A DNA stretch of 64,000 bases from Rana temporaria (GCF_905171775.1 NC_053501.1:21482098-21546097); one strand, 5' to 3'. Positions 1 through 12,167 are shown, numbered from the stretch's first letter. The notes: a model not told the origin generated them from the sequence alone. Made by a program: numbers and translations.

Positions 1-1220
1 GGCGGAGGCTTATCGGAATCTGGGAGTCCCCTTTAATAAGGGGGCCCCCAGATACCGGCCCCCCACCCTAAGTGAATGGATATGGGGTACATCGTACCCC
101 TATCCATTCACCTGGAGGCAAAAAGTAAAAGTTAATAAACACACAACACAAGGCTTTTTAAAATATTTTATTATTCTGCTCCGGACGCCCCCCCTGTCTT
201 CGTTATTAGCTCAATTACCAGGGGGGGCTTCTTCTTCCACTCTCCGGGGGTCTTCTCCGCTCTCCGGGGGTCTTCCGCTCTCCGGGGGGGCTTCTCCGGA
301 CTCCGGGGGGGCTTCTCCGGACTCCGGGGGGCTTCTTCCATCTTCTCCCCTCTTCCGCTCTTGACTCGGCGAACCCCGGTTCTTCTGCAGCTCTCCGGTG
401 CCTTCTTCTTCAGCGCTGGCTGCCTGCTATGTTTGTGTGTTAGCTCAATTTCTAACAGGCAGCCGGCGCGGTCTTCTGTGGCGTCAGGATCTTCTGGTCT
501 TCTGTTCTTCCGATGTTGTCTCGTCGCCTGTTGTCGCTGTAATGATGGAAGCGCGCCTTGCATCACATTTATATAGGCATCACCGTCCCATCATGCTCCG
601 GTAGGTACCCACGTGGTGGGTGCACGTGGGTAGGCACCCACCACGTGGGTACCTACCGGAGCATGATGGGACGGTGATGCCTATATAAATGTGATGCAAG
701 GCGCGCTTCCATCATTACAGCGACAACAGGCGACGAGGCAACATCGGAAGAGGGGAGAAGACCAGAAGACCCTGACGCCACAGAAGACCGCGCCGGCTGC
801 CTGTTTGAAATCGAGCTAACACACAAACATAGCAGGCAGCCAGCGCTGAAGAAGAAGGCACCGGAGAGCTGCAGAAGAACCGGGGTTCGCCGAGTCAAGA
901 GCGGAAGAGGGGAGAAGATGGAAGAAGCCCCCCGGAGTCCGGAGAAGCCCCCCCGGAGAGCGGAGAAGACCCCCGGAGAGTGGAAGAAGAAGCCCCCCCC
1001 TGGTAATTGAGCTAATAACGAAGACAGGGGGGGCATCCGGAGCAGAATATTAAATTATTTTAAAAAGCCTTGTGTTGTGTGTTTACTACATTTTACTTTT
1101 TGCCTAAAGGTGAATGGATAGGGGTACGATGTACCCCATATCCATTCACTTAGGGTGGGGGGCCGGTATCTGGGGGCCCCCTTATTAAAGGGGACTCCCA
1201 GATTCCGATAAGCCTCCGCC
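1..1220. mobile_element. Large palindromic (foldback) element, left edge outside window
   Basis: Positions 1-623 are the reverse complement of 634-1220 around a ~10 bp loop at 624-633. The first 10 bases pair exactly with 1211-1220. The right arm is ~36 bp shorter because it has lost units of the CTCCGG-rich tract seen at 250-345. Each arm carries a TATATAAA box (about 571-578 and 681-688) pointing outward, and a CTT/GGG-rich tract. The flank at 1221 onward is another repeat, so the true element probably extends left of the window. No transposase is visible. The class is unknown: a foldback DNA transposon or the inner part of a larger inverted-repeat element. Confidence 0.85.
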
Positions 1221-1621
1221 CGCAGACCCCGACAACCAATGGCAAGGGTTGTCGGGAAGAGGTCCTGTCCTCATCAACATGGGGACAGGGTGCTCTGGGA
1301 TGGGGGGGCCCGCAGTGCGCCCCCCTGCCCCAGAGCACCCAACCCCCCCATGTTGAGGGCACGCGGCCTGGCACGGCTCAGGAGGGGGGGGGGCGCTCGC
1401 TCGTCCCCACTCCCTTCCTGGCCGGCCGGGTACCGTGCTTTGGATACGGGTCTGGTATGGATTGTAGGGGGACCCCCTACGTCAATTTTTCGGCGTGGGG
1501 GGGTCTCCTTACAACCCATGCCAGACCTAAGGACCTGGTATGCTCCTGGGGGGGGAACCCATGCCGGTTTTTTCTTTGAAAATTGGCATGGAGTTCTCCC
1601 TCAGGAATGCATGCCGCTGTC
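1221..1621. repeat. TCTGGTATGGATT-type repeat, fragment
   Basis: GC-rich repeat with recurring motifs such as CCATACCAGACC and its complement, CAACATGGGG and GTTGAGGGCA. The same motifs recur at 20824-21900 and 55515-56047, so this is a dispersed family. It directly abuts the palindrome at 1-1220 and may be part of the same composite element. The open frames in it are chance products of G- and C-runs. Confidence 0.7.
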
Positions 1622-1924
1622 ATTTTTTTTTTCCCCGACGCAACTTTAAGCCGTCGCGATCCTCAAAACTCGGCGTAACGTAACTTCGCGCATGCGCAGT
1701 ACGGCCGACGCGCATGCGCAGTACGGCCGGCGCGGGAGCGCGCCTCATTTAAATGGGACTCGCCCCATTTGAATAGGAACGCCTTGCGCCGGCGGAATTT
1801 TAGTTACACAGCCTGAAATTTCTAGATAAGTGCTTTGTGGATCAGGCACTTAGGTAGAAACTTTAAGCCAGTGTAACTTAAATTGGATTTTTTAAGTTAC
1901 GTCAGGTTTTTGTGGATCTGGCCC
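1622..1924 (-). mobile_element. GGGCCAGAT MITE, 5' fragment (subfamily like 8823)
   Basis: Reverse complement of the first ~300 bp of the copy at 8823-9521, ending in the family terminus TGGATCTGGCCC at 1924. The other end is lost at the junction with the repeat at 1221-1621. It contains the shared hairpin AAGTGCTTTGTGGATCAGGC and the GCGCATGCGC segment. Confidence 0.8.
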
Positions 1925-2132
1925 ATTATCACTATTTTTTCACACCTTGAACTTTTTTGGTCATCATTTTTCTCTATAGACGTTATATACACTATTTAGT
2001 GTTTCTCATATTTATGATTGTTTTTATTGTCACTTTTATTTTATGATTGTTTATATTGTTATCACTTTTATTGATATACGCATCATTCATTCATTGGGGT
2101 GATATATATTTGGTTTACGCGCTACACATTCT

Positions 2133-2877
2133 GGCACAGATTCACAACCGAGATACGACGGCGTATCTCCAGATACGCCATCGTATCTCTGCGTTGTGCC
2201 GTCGTATCTATGTGCCTGATTCTTAGAATCAGTTACGCATAGATATCTGTTAGATCCGACAGGCGTAAGTCTCTTACGCCGTCGGATCGTAACTGCATTT
2301 TTACGCTGGCCGCTAGGGGCGTGTACGCTGATTTACACGTCGAAATATGTAAATTAGCTAGATACGCGAATTCCCGAACGTACACCTGGCCGACGCAGTA
2401 AAGTTACACCGTTTACATTAGGCTTTTCCCGGCGTATAGTTACCCCTGCTATATGGTGGCGTAAGTGCGGCGTAACAATGTTAAGTATGGCCGTCGTTCC
2501 CGCGTCGAAATTTGAAAAAGTTACGTCGTTTGCGTAAGTCGTCCATGAATGGGGCTGGACGTCATTTACGTTCATGTCGAAACCAATGATGTCCTTGCGG
2601 CGTACTTTGGAGCAATGCACACTGGGAAATTCCATGGAAAAACGTTCGGGAAAAATGTCAATCACGTCGGGTCACACAACATTTACATAAAACACGCCCC
2701 CCTGTTCCAAATTTGAATTAGGCGGGCTTACTCCGGCCGATTTACGATACGCCGCCGCAACTTACGGAGCAAGTGCTTTGAGAATACAGTACTTGCCCGT
2801 CTAAGTTGCGGAGGCGTAATGTAAATCAGATATGTTACGCCCACACAAAGATATGCGATTGGACGTGAATCTGGCCC
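2133..2877 (-). mobile_element. GGGCCAGAT MITE, full length
   Basis: About 745 bp, with a degraded left end (GGCACAGATTC) and an intact right end (GAATCTGGCCC). It is flanked by a 3-bp duplication TCT (2130-2132 and 2878-2880). The interior matches the other copies: CGGCGTA-rich hairpins, the TACGCTGGCCGCTAGGGGCG segment, and an AAGTGC hairpin at the far end. It is non-coding; its ~100-codon frame is an accident of the repeat. Confidence 0.85.
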
Positions 2878-4903
2878 TCTATGTTTGTGATGACATTGGC
2901 ATAGCTCTCTGTATCAATGCAGGGCTCTGGGGTGACGCCCTTCTATGGTGCAGAGCCAAAAACGCCTTGCAATCTCAGTCTGACCTCATTCTTTTAGGCT
3001 GATTGGCACTGGAGTTCATTCATCCCAGAAGACTGAGGACATCTTGTAGCGAAGAACAGGTACTACTAGGGACAGGTCTGATTTGAAGATGAGTATTGAA
3101 GCCACGGATTCAATTTTTTTTTAAAACCTTTGGAGGATTATTGAAAAAATAAATAATACATAAATAAAATAGCCAAGAATTATCCTTTAAATTAGCCCAT
3201 TATTAAACAAATTATACAAAAAAAAATACTTTTATTTGCAATGTTAGAACACTTATCGGGAACAGAACAAGAATACAAACCCTCTCTATAAATAGGTGCT
3301 ATTTCCCTTCACGTTCTGGGTAATAGCAGATGGTGATTGGGGCTTAGAGCACACAGAAGTCTTCAAACATGCTCACAGGATTGACGTTTATGCTGTTACC
3401 AGCTAACACCTCCATTTCATTCCTAGAAAACATTTATTACCGCATTAAAGATAGATTTGCTAAGTAGCTGTAAGGAAGCAAGATATAATCCTCTGTGATG
3501 TGAAAGCAGTAGGAAAAAAAAATAGCACCTAAAACCTGGAGTGAGATTAGAGGTCATGAATGGCGTTTCTGAGGCTTTTGGATCTTGGTTTGTGCTGCCT
3601 ACTTTACACTGCACGTCCCTTGCTGCGGTACGGTCATTTCTGGCTTCTGAAAGCTGATGTACTTGTTTTGAGTGTGGGTCTTTTTTTAATAACCTAACTC
3701 CACTATCTGTGTCCTTTGCTGGCACTGTATCTGGGAGTGATGACTGGTGATCCAGCACTAGAGTCTGTGCCTGCCTCGACCAGTTCCATTTTCATGTGAT
3801 TATTACACTGTGCCATCAATTAGAGCTTGAGAGAATGCCACCACTGGACAGCCAATAAGAAGCAGGTCCAGAGTTTATTTTCAGTGATGCCATGTCTGAA
3901 ACTCCAATAATTATGTCTTGAGTTCACCTCTTTTTCAGGATCCCCATTTATCCTGATCCTCACGCCAAGGCTAGAAACACTTGTTGACATACTTACAAGA
4001 GGCCTTTTAGTCTCCATTGGTTCCAGGTCTAATCCACAGTGGGTCTTGCTGAATACCCATGAGACATAGGGGCCTACATTGCTAGGCATGCACACCCAGG
4101 GGAACCTACCCTCTTACACAAAGCTACTATTCTTTCCCAGCCAAAACTATATTTAATTCCTAAAAGTCTCCAGGTATTGGGTGCACCATTGTTTTCTCAG
4201 AAGGAATAGGAGGCCAGTCAAGAACCCGTTCAGGACCAGCCAACCCAGCACTTATAGAAGCAGCATATAGATTCCCTCCAAGCCTAACTTGGCTTACTTG
4301 TGCTACAGTTCCCACTGCACACAGAGACACAGTTTATTGACTATTAGCAAACAGTAATTTGCATCCATAGATTTTACCCAAAAATACGGTCAATGTGACG
4401 GGAGGGCCCGTGGAACCCAGAATCCCATGGAGAGGTTGAGAAACCATCGTTTCAGCTCCCCATGCACCTCCTATGTCTAAGTTACTCAGTGTCCTTTAGG
4501 GGCACAGGGTGACTGAGAAATTGTGGCTCGGATTACTTAAAATGGGACAGTAATATTTATGTTTTTGGTTACAGGTGTATTGTTAGAGTAATATGAGCAG
4601 GAGGGGGGGACATCCTCTTCAACTGTATATAAGTCCGTATTCTTGTTCGAATACACAGTTTATGGTGAGCAACCAAATGAGTATTGCTTTGTTTGTGGTT
4701 GTCAGTGGTATGGAATATCTGATATCTATATTTAGACTTGGAGGAAGCGGTACATGATGAAAGCACTCAAACGGAGTGTGAGATGTTTCGTTACAGTGTC
4801 AGATGTTACAGGAGGGGTGCTGTGGTACTCACAAAACTGGCTTAAATAATCTTTTTGCCATAATTCCTAAGGAGATTCTTGAACTCACCTTCTTTCTTAT
4901 CTA
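2878..4903. other. Unassigned sequence, no gene or clear repeat recognised
   Basis: Mixed-composition DNA without inverted-repeat boundaries or a convincing reading frame. The frames at 3423-3758 and 3820-4095 (minus) have no recognisable domain and unremarkable flanks. It is probably unique or old decayed repeat sequence. Confidence 0.5.
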
Positions 4904-5118
4904 CAGTGCCTTGCAAAATTATTCACCCCCCTTGGCGGTTTTCATGTTTTTTTGCCTCACAACCTGGAAATAACATGGATTGTTTGAGGATTTGCATCAT
5001 TTAATTTACAGAACACGCCCACAACTTTGAAGATGTTTTTTTTTTATTGTGAAGCAAACAACAAATAGGACAAAATTACAGAAAAAGTCAATGTGCATAA
5101 CCATTCTCCCCCCTGAAG

Positions 5119-6630
5119 TCAATACTTTGTAGAGCCACCTTTTGCGTCTATCACAGCTCCAAGTCGCTTTGGATGAGTCTCTATGAGCTGTCACATCTTA
5201 CCACTGGGGTTTTGCCCATTCCTCCTTGCAAAACTGCTCCAGCTCCTTCAAGCAAGTTGAATGGTTTGCACTTTAAGGCCCCGTACACACGATAGAATCC
5301 ATCCGCAGATAAATCCCAGCAAATGGGTTTCTGCGGATAGATCCTATGGTGTGTACACGCCAGCGGATCTGTTTCCGCGGAGAAATCTCCTCTGGGATGG
5401 ATTCCAGCAGATCGGATATTTGCTGTGATGCACAACAAATCCATCTGCTGGAATCCATTCCAACGAATGGATCCGCTCGTCTGTACAGACTTACCGGATC
5501 CATTCGTCCAAAGGGATTCCCCGCACGCGTCGTAATGATTTGACGCATGCGTGGAATTCCTTATATGACAGCGTCGCGCCCGTCGCCGCGTCATAATCGC
5601 GGCGACGGCGCGACACGTCATCGGCAGAGGATTTCCACGCGGATTTCAATGCGATGGTGTGTACACTCCATCGCATCGAAATCTGCGGAAATCTTTGAGA
5701 GGATTTATCCGTGGAAACGGTCCGCTGGACCGTATCTGCGGATAAATCCTCTCGTGTGTATGGGGCCTTAGTCTGACCACAGATCTTCTATTGGATTGAG
5801 GTCTGGGTTTTGACTAGGCCATTCCAACACATTTACATGTTTCCCCTTAAACCACTCAAGTGTTGCTTTAGCAGTGTGTTTGGGGTCATTGTCCTGCTGG
5901 AAGGTGAACCTCCGTCCTAGCCTCAAATCACACACAGAGTGGTACAGGTTTTGCTCAAGAATATCCCTGTATTTAGCACCATCCATCTTTCCCTGAACTC
6001 TGACCAGTTTTCCAGTCCCGACTGCTGAAAAACATCCCCACGGCATGATGCTGCCACCACCATGTTTCACAGTGGGGATGATGTTCTTTGGGTGATGTGA
6101 TGTGTTGGGTTTGCGCCAGACATATCGTTTTCTTTGATGGCCAAAAAGTTACATTTTTGTCTCATCAAACCAGAGCACCTTCCACCGTACATTATGGGAG
6201 TCTCCCACATGCCTTTTCACAAACGCAAAATGGGCCATTTTGTTTGTTGCTGAAAGTAATGGCTTTCTTCTGGTCACTATGCCATAAAGCCCAACTCTAT
6301 GGAGCGTACGGCTTATAGTCGTCCTATGTACAGATACTCCAGTCTCTGCTGTGGAACTCTGCAGCTCCTCCGGTGTTACCTTAGGTCTCTATGCTTGGTC
6401 TCCGATTAATGCCCTCCTTGCCCGGTCTGTGAGTTTTGCTGTGCGGCCGTCTCTTGGTAGGCTTTCTGTTGTTCCGTCTTCTTTCCATCTTCTTTCTATT
6501 TGGTTATGATAGATTTGATTGTGCTCCTAGGGATCAACAAAGATTTGGATATTTTTTTATATCCTAACCCTGACTTGTACTTCTCAACAACATTGCCCCT
6601 TACTTGTTTGGAGAGTTCCTCGGTCTTCAT
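5119..6630 (-). pseudogene. Tc1-like transposase, disrupted
   Basis: The cut-and-paste transposase of the surrounding element. The start is ATG at 6630 with an N-terminal helix-turn-helix-like stretch beginning MKTEELSKQVRG. A TAG stop follows soon after, about 45 codons in. The best preserved part is 5768-6070, where a GGGSIMPWG motif is followed by QQDNDPKHT and NPIEDLW, which carry the second D and the final acidic residue of the DDE/D active site. A foreign element then cuts the frame at 5767. Beyond it, 5119-5276 encodes the C-terminus in shifted frames, ending GSTKY-stop. With at least one stop, frame shifts and a 491-bp insertion it cannot make active enzyme. Family assignment is firm from the motifs. 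Confidence 0.93.
5277..5767. mobile_element. GGCCCCGTACACACGA MITE inserted in Tc1 transposase
   Basis: Perfect-looking terminal inverted repeats GGCCCCGTACACACGA and TCGTGTGTATGGGGCC, with an interior that is largely a chain of internal inverted repeats. It interrupts the Tc1 transposase at its C-terminal part. The flanks are TAA (left) and TTA (right), so the duplication is not exact, but related copies at 12323 and 46412 show TAA and TTA duplications typical of PIF/Harbinger. Non-coding. Confidence 0.88.
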
Positions 6631-6940
6631 GGCACTGTTTGGTTAGTGGTGCCTCTTGCTTAGGTGTTGCAGCCTCTGGGGCCTTTCAACAAAAAAAAAG
6701 TGTGTATATGTAATGACAGATCATGTGACACTTAGGTTGCACACAGGTGGACATTTCACTAATTATGTGACTTCTGAAGGTAATTGATTGCCCCAGAGCT
6801 TTTTTGGGCTTCATAACAACAATCTTTTTATGTATATATTTTTCTAATTTTACTTCACCAACTTAGACTATTGTGTTCTGATCCATCACATAAAATAGGT
6901 AAAAATCCAAGGGGGGTGAATACTTTTGCAAGGCACTGTA

Positions 6941-7230
6941 TGGATCCCATCCCCTCCATCCTGTGTCTTTTTAAAGCCCTGTTTCCGACCAACAACCACT
7001 TATTAAAATCCCTCCCTTTAATACCCTATAGACAAATCACTTTATTGACAGGGGACAATACTCCCAATGGAGGGAAATCTTGGCTAACAGGGCATTGTAC
7101 TGCAAGGGTCCATGTCAACCAAGCAGTGATGTGGACACGCAGAGAAGGACCCTCCTCCTTTGCAGGGAAGAGCATAGAAGACTCTGGACCCAATGGGTCA
7201 CATAATCACAATTTGTAGCTTTGTTTTCTT
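6941..7230. other. Short unassigned spacer
   Basis: Sequence between the Tc1 element and the TTAA MITE. The frame at 6871-7218 starts inside the Tc1 end and has no recognised domain. Nothing else is seen. Confidence 0.4.
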
Positions 7231-7762
7231 TTAAAGTGGAGTTCCACCCATAAATATAACATTACATCAGTAGTTTTAAAAAAAATGGCATTAGTCCTTT
7301 ATGAAAAAAACATTTTTTTTTAGATGCCTTCAAAGTGTTGTTGCTAGGCAGAATAGTTAATCTTCCCACTTCCTGCACCTAGGTGCTTAATGCTTCCTAA
7401 CCTACACCGCACAGACTCCTGGGAATGTAGTGGGTGTAACTTTCCAGGAGTCTGTGCACTCCCCAGTCTCAAAGAATCATGTGACTTGGACAGCACAGGT
7501 GCTGAAACCTGATCTGACACTGCTTGTGCAGCACTGAGCATGTGCAAGGCTGAAATCCAGGAAGTCATACAGTCTGGCTTCATGATGCCCACACTTAAGA
7601 TGGCCCCAGTCAATTTCTATTTTATAAAGTGTCTAAATGCTGTAACAACCTAACAAAAGGGACCTTAGTTTACAGACTAACTTTACTAGAATACATTAAG
7701 CTTGTGTATTACAGGGGTATTTATATTTAAAAAGTGAAATTGTGGCCGTAACTCCGCTTTAA
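7231..7762 (+). mobile_element. TTAA-flanked MITE (TTAAAGTGGAGTTCC type), full length
   Basis: Begins TTAAAGTGGAGTTCCACCC and ends with the inverted ACTCCGCTTTAA, with TTAA at both outer edges (7231-7234 and 7759-7762). This is the piggyBac-type target duplication. The first ~190 bp recur in the same orientation at 63809-64000 with few differences, so this is a dispersed family. No coding capacity. Confidence 0.85.
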
Positions 7763-8822
7763 TATGGGGAGCAAATACAGCAGAGGTTAATGTGTGGAGT
7801 TCAGTTTTGGAATATTATACACTCCACAGAGGAAAATATGAACCAAGTAGGTCTTTGAAATGAATCATGTTTCCAGGTAAAACAGATTGGCGATTCCCAA
7901 CTCCAGCTTCCATTCATATGCAAAGATGTAGGTGAAATGAAATGGAGAACTTAAGTCAAGATAAAAATGCATCCTATTCTTGGTGCACTATTCTAAGTGC
8001 ATTAGGTTACAAGCTCCAAGGATTAAAGGATAACTAAACCCAAGAACAAAAATGCAATCTGTTGCAGCTTACAGACCCTAGATGTGTTGGTTGACTTACT
8101 TTCTTTTTTTTTTTTTTTTTTAAGCTAAGAACATTTTCAGCAAGCAGGCAAAATAACTGTTGATCTTACCAGAAATGCAGCGTCTCACTTGCTATGAGCT
8201 GCAGAGAAGATCTTCCTTCTTGGCTACCTTCTGTAAACAATCCCTTGTCCTGCTCCCCTTGTAATGAAGGTGAAGACATCTTTGTATCCCATATCAGGAG
8301 AACAGCTTGGATTGACAACCATGGCTTCCTCCATAGATACAGTGGAGGAGTGATGTAACCATCCAAGAATTGGAAGTGTGTTTGCAGGATTAAATACATT
8401 AAATTAAACATTTGTAACTAACTAAAAATAGGAGAAAATATAGCAATAGAAGCTGAAAAAATATATATGAATGCAGCCACCAAGGACGTGAGTATTATTT
8501 CAGGTTAAGAAAATGCAATGTATAGACCAAATAAACAGGACAATAGGATATATTAGATTAACTGGCAGGCAGATTAGCCTCACCTAAAGCCATTAACTTG
8601 CTCTGCAATAAGGCTAAGCCGCATTACACTAGCACACACAGTATAAGTAAGATTAAAATCAACCGTGAAACACGAATAGCAATATATAAACTTCACAGTA
8701 AATCCCAGCAACAGTAACCCAAAAAAGTGTCCCTGAGTGTAGTCTGTGCATACAGCCCCAATGACGGGTGAGTGTATGCGTTACTGACAAATGGGTACCC
8801 CTGGTTGTGGCTAAAGTACTTG
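7763..8822. other. Unassigned, with one possible TTAA-element left end at 8023
   Basis: A TTAAAGGATAACTAAACCC start at about 8023 resembles the left ends of the TTAA MITEs elsewhere in the window, but I cannot find its right end. A T-run lies at 8103-8120. The rest shows no gene and no clear repeat boundary. Confidence 0.4.
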
Positions 8823-9521
8823 GAGCCAGATCCACAGCCAGCCGCCGTAACTTAAATATTCCCATTTAAGTTACACTGCCGCAAAATTTCTACCTAAGTG
8901 CCCGATCCACAAAGCACTTACCTAGAAATTTTCGGCTGTGTAACTTAAATCCGGCCGGCGCAAGGCGTTCCTATTCAAATGGGGCGAGTCCCATTTAAAT
9001 TAGGTGCGCTCCCGCACCGGACGTACTGCGCATGCTCACGACGTCATTTTCCCGACGTGCTTAGCGCGGTTTTACGTTGCGCCGGGTTTTGAGAATCGCG
9101 ACGGGCGTAAAAAAAAAAATACGAGTTGCGGCGGGAAAAAAAAAATTTGAAAAAAAAAAGACGGTGACGCGGGATAGAAGGGTCTACTTTTACAAGGCCT
9201 AAACAGTTTAGGCCTTGTAAAAGCAGCCCTAATTTTGCGTTTGCAAGCTAATACTTACGGAGCAAAAAACGAAGCGTAAAAGCTTAGTGGATCTCCGTAA
9301 GTGCTAATTTGCATACCCGAAGCGGCATTTCGACGAGAAATGCCCCCAGCGGCGGCCGAGGTACTGCATCCTAAGATCCGACAGTGTAAGTCCCTTACAC
9401 ATGTCGGATCTTCTCCCTATCTATTGGAAACTGATTCTGTGGATCAGTTCCAAAGATAGAAACAGGGATACGACGGCGTATCAGTAGATACGCCATCGTA
9501 TCCCTTTTGTGGATCTGGCCC
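8823..9521 (+). mobile_element. GGGCCAGAT MITE, full length (second subfamily)
   Basis: Left end GAGCCAGATCCACA, right end TTTGTGGATCTGGCCC, with a 3-bp duplication TTG at 8820-8822 and 9522-9524. Internal features shared with 1622-1924 and 11461-12167 include a pair of AAGTGC hairpin arms, CCGCACCGGACGTACTGCGCATGC, and a palindromic GGCCTAAAC...GTTTAGGCC near 9197. It differs from the 2133 type in the middle third. Confidence 0.88.
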
Positions 9522-9788
9522 TTGGTGCCTAGCTGTCAGTGTTGGTTAGCTTTTGTTGGGGCTCTTCTGTAGGTGGTGCACATATATCTGTCCCTTTAAG
9601 ACTGTACACAAGGGATGGCTGATGGGCTGCTAGGTAAGGGGCAGTTTAGGTTTGCAATAACTGTGGGCAGTAAGGGGTAATGCATTGGTAGTTCCATTCA
9701 ACACTCCTGATATTTAACAGATCAGATCCAGTGCGCTTGGTGATCAATTGTCTCTCACCAGTGTAGCAACAATTCTCCCCAGTGTAAA

Positions 9789-9823
9789 GGCAGGCGTCCC
9801 AATACTTTTGACAATATGGTGTA
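9789..9823. mobile_element. Tc1-family terminus, short fragment
   Basis: AGGCAGGCGTCCCAATACTTTTGACAA-like end (reported in pieces: CGTCCCAATACTTTTGACAA). It corresponds to the complement of the terminus of the Tc1 relic at 22948 (AAAAGTATTGGGACACCT). Only the end survives. Confidence 0.6.
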
Positions 9824-10772
9824 TAATTTCACATGGCAAATATGTGATGCTGTGTCCATTTTACGATCTCATTTGTGATTGGCTTCTAGGGGCCGCTGTA
9901 CATGAGACATTCTTTTTGCCCCTTGTGTACTATATTAAATGAAGCAGCATGCCCTTAAAATAAATTTCAAAGACGTGTCATATTTATTTGCATGTAGCAC
10001 TGAAAATATTTTGATAATAATTTAAGTTTAAAGGAAGCCAGTCGAAAACAGCATTTAAACCCGTGCTTGCTTTAATACCTGCAGTCGTAAAAAAAAAAAA
10101 ATCTCCAGCACCTCTCAAATGTGAACCCGCTCATGAACGTAACGGCCTGAAACGGTTACCTATTAAGCCGCCATGAATTTTGCCAAATGGCCTTGCTTTA
10201 CATTAAAGAATTTTTTTTTTACATCCGCGTCATAAAAATCCGACAAGACCTTAAAAGCCAAAGTGCATTGTAAAAATAGTCACAAATAAAAAAAATAAAA
10301 TAAAAAAAATTATATATGTAAAAATTCCTCGTTGGCAGCGACAAACACCTTGACATATCAACTGCCGATTCCCAATAACGGAGACACTTTGTTATGATTA
10401 TGACCGTCACGGCACACCGAATGCGGACGCGTTCGACGCAGACTCTTTTATTTAAGCATAAAAAATGAAATCAAACAAAAAAATGTGCATCGGCGGAAGT
10501 GAGTCCAAATGAGGTTTTTGCGCCTTTCGCTCCTCCGGTTTTCTAATGAAGGCGTTCGTCTTGTTTTTTTTTTTTGCCAATCCTAACATCATTTTCTCAT
10601 GTACTTCCCATTTGTAGGAACAGATTGTTTCCCGGCATGCAGATCAGCAGATGAAAAAAAAAAAAAAAATACACAGGCGTCTTGGAACAAACAGGTAGAG
10701 GTGTTTCCGTGTTTTCATTTTTATTTTAATTTGGCGAGGATGGATGGAGGTAGAGCAACCACGACCTTTAAG
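9824..10772. other. Unassigned, AT-rich, with homopolymer runs
   Basis: Contains A/T runs near 10090, 10208, 10290, 10565 and 10650. There is no reading frame with a recognisable domain and no terminal repeats. It is one of the longer stretches that does not look like a young repeat. Confidence 0.4.
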
Positions 10773-10943
10773 CCTTTGACATTCACACAGTGTTAAGAGT
10801 CAGATGGGGTCTCGCGACTGACAGATTTGCATTTCTTTGAATACGACGCTTGAAAAGGCAAGCCTGTAGATTAAATTTTGCCATGGAGAAAATGAGAAAG
10901 ACTTCCATCTCAAGGGTCTGCTGGGAGGATCTTTATGCTTGAT
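10773..10943 (+). repeat. Paralogous ~170 bp segment, copy A
   Basis: Aligns with 29983-30161 in the same orientation across about 170 bp, by eye roughly 75-80% identical, starting at CCTTTGACATTCACACAG and running through GACGCTTGAAAAG to a GATCTTTAT block. Both copies keep an ATTTGCAT octamer. No terminal repeats or target duplication are seen, so it may be an old repeat or a duplicated conserved non-coding element. Confidence 0.7.
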
Positions 10944-11460
10944 TTAGGTTTTTTTTTTTTCTTTTTTTTTTTTAAATAAATGTTTCTTTATACAGTACCT
11001 AAAGCCTGTCTTCAGCCTTCCGCTGTCATGCAAGATGTACCATTTCTTCCAGAGACATCAGAATATACTAAGTCAACCTGGACTGCATACAAGGTGAAAG
11101 AATATATTTTAATCTAGGCTGCATATTGCTTCCATGTTACCCTGATTAAAATTTGCAAGTAAACCTTGGAATGCACTATACCTGACACGATTTTCTAAAT
11201 TATTTACAGTCGACATAAACCCAGAGTACACGTGCTGTCATAACACAAATATTAGAAATGGGATAGGGATTTACGACAATTTTCATTATTGGCTTTCTCA
11301 GTAAATTGTAAATGAGGTTAAAATACAATTTCTTATTCCGCTGTTTATTAATAAAGTATTTTTTTATGTTAAAGGAAAAAAACTTGACGAAATGTCATTT
11401 GATCTTCGAGGCTAGAGTTTTTTTCCCCCTGTCTTTTGTGGCTGCGATGGTGCTATTTTA

Positions 11461-12167
11461 GGGCCAGATTCAGGTAGAAGTGCGGCGGCGTAACGTATCG
11501 TAGATACGTTACACCGCCGCAAGTTTTCATTGCAAGTGCCTGATTCACAAAGCACTTGCGATGAAAACTACGCCGGCGGCCTCCGGCGTAAGCCCGCGTA
11601 ATTTAAATGGGCGTGTGCCATTTAAATTAGGCGTGCTCCCGTGCCGGACCTACTGCACATGCTCCGTTTCGTAACTCCCGCCGTGCTTCGCACGAAGTAA
11701 CGTCATTTTTTCGAACGGCAACGCGCGTAGCGTAATTCCGTATTCCCGGACGGCTTACGCAAATGACGTGAATTTTTAAATTTCGACGCGGGAACGACGG
11801 CCATACTTTATACAGCAATACGATTGCTGTGTAAAGTTAAGGCACCAAAAACGACGACTAACTTTGCGACGGGAAACTAGACTAGCGGCGACGTAGCGAA
11901 CGCGAAAATCAGTCGTGGATCGCCGTAACTCCTAATTTGCATACCCGACGCTGGATTACGACGCAAACTCCCCCCAGCGGCGGCCGCGGTACTGCATCCT
12001 AAGATCCGACAGTGTAAAACAATTACACCTCTCGGATCTTAGGGATATCTATGCGTAACTGATTCTATGAATCAGTCGCATGGATACTCTGAGAGATACG
12101 ACGGAGTATCTGAGATACGACGGAGTATCTGAGATACTCCGTCGTATCTCCTTTGTGAATCTGGCCC
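11461..12167 (+). mobile_element. GGGCCAGAT MITE, full length (third subfamily)
   Basis: Ends GGGCCAGATTCAGG and TGTGAATCTGGCCC. It shares the first ~120 bp with the 35404 copy and the middle with 8823. Near the right end a short block is tandemly doubled (GATACGACGGAGTATCT, 12105-12140). No exact 3-bp duplication is seen here (TTA left, AAA right). Non-coding. Confidence 0.88.

Larger units (their letters stand above)
4904..6938 (-). mobile_element. Tc1-like DNA transposon, complete ends, interrupted
   Basis: The ends CAGTGCCTTGCAAAA (4904) and TTTTGCAAGGCACTG (to 6938) are inverted and flanked by TA on both sides (4902-4903 and 6939-6940), the standard Tc1/mariner target duplication. The TIRs extend through a CCAAGGGGGGTGAAT block. 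Without the 491-bp insertion at 5277-5767 the element is about 1.54 kb, a normal Tc1 length. The transposase lies on the minus strand and is broken, so this copy is not autonomous. Confidence 0.95.

Noticed and set aside
171..566. 131-codon basic, charged frame just downstream of a TATA box in the palindrome
   Set aside because: The mirrored arm has a frame shift and early stop, the start lies only ~5 bp from the TATA box, and composition follows the GGAGAAGCC repeats.
5768..6070. A functional host gene for a DDE protein
   Set aside because: It is the central part of a Tc1 transposase between intact TIRs, with stops and an insertion elsewhere in the frame.
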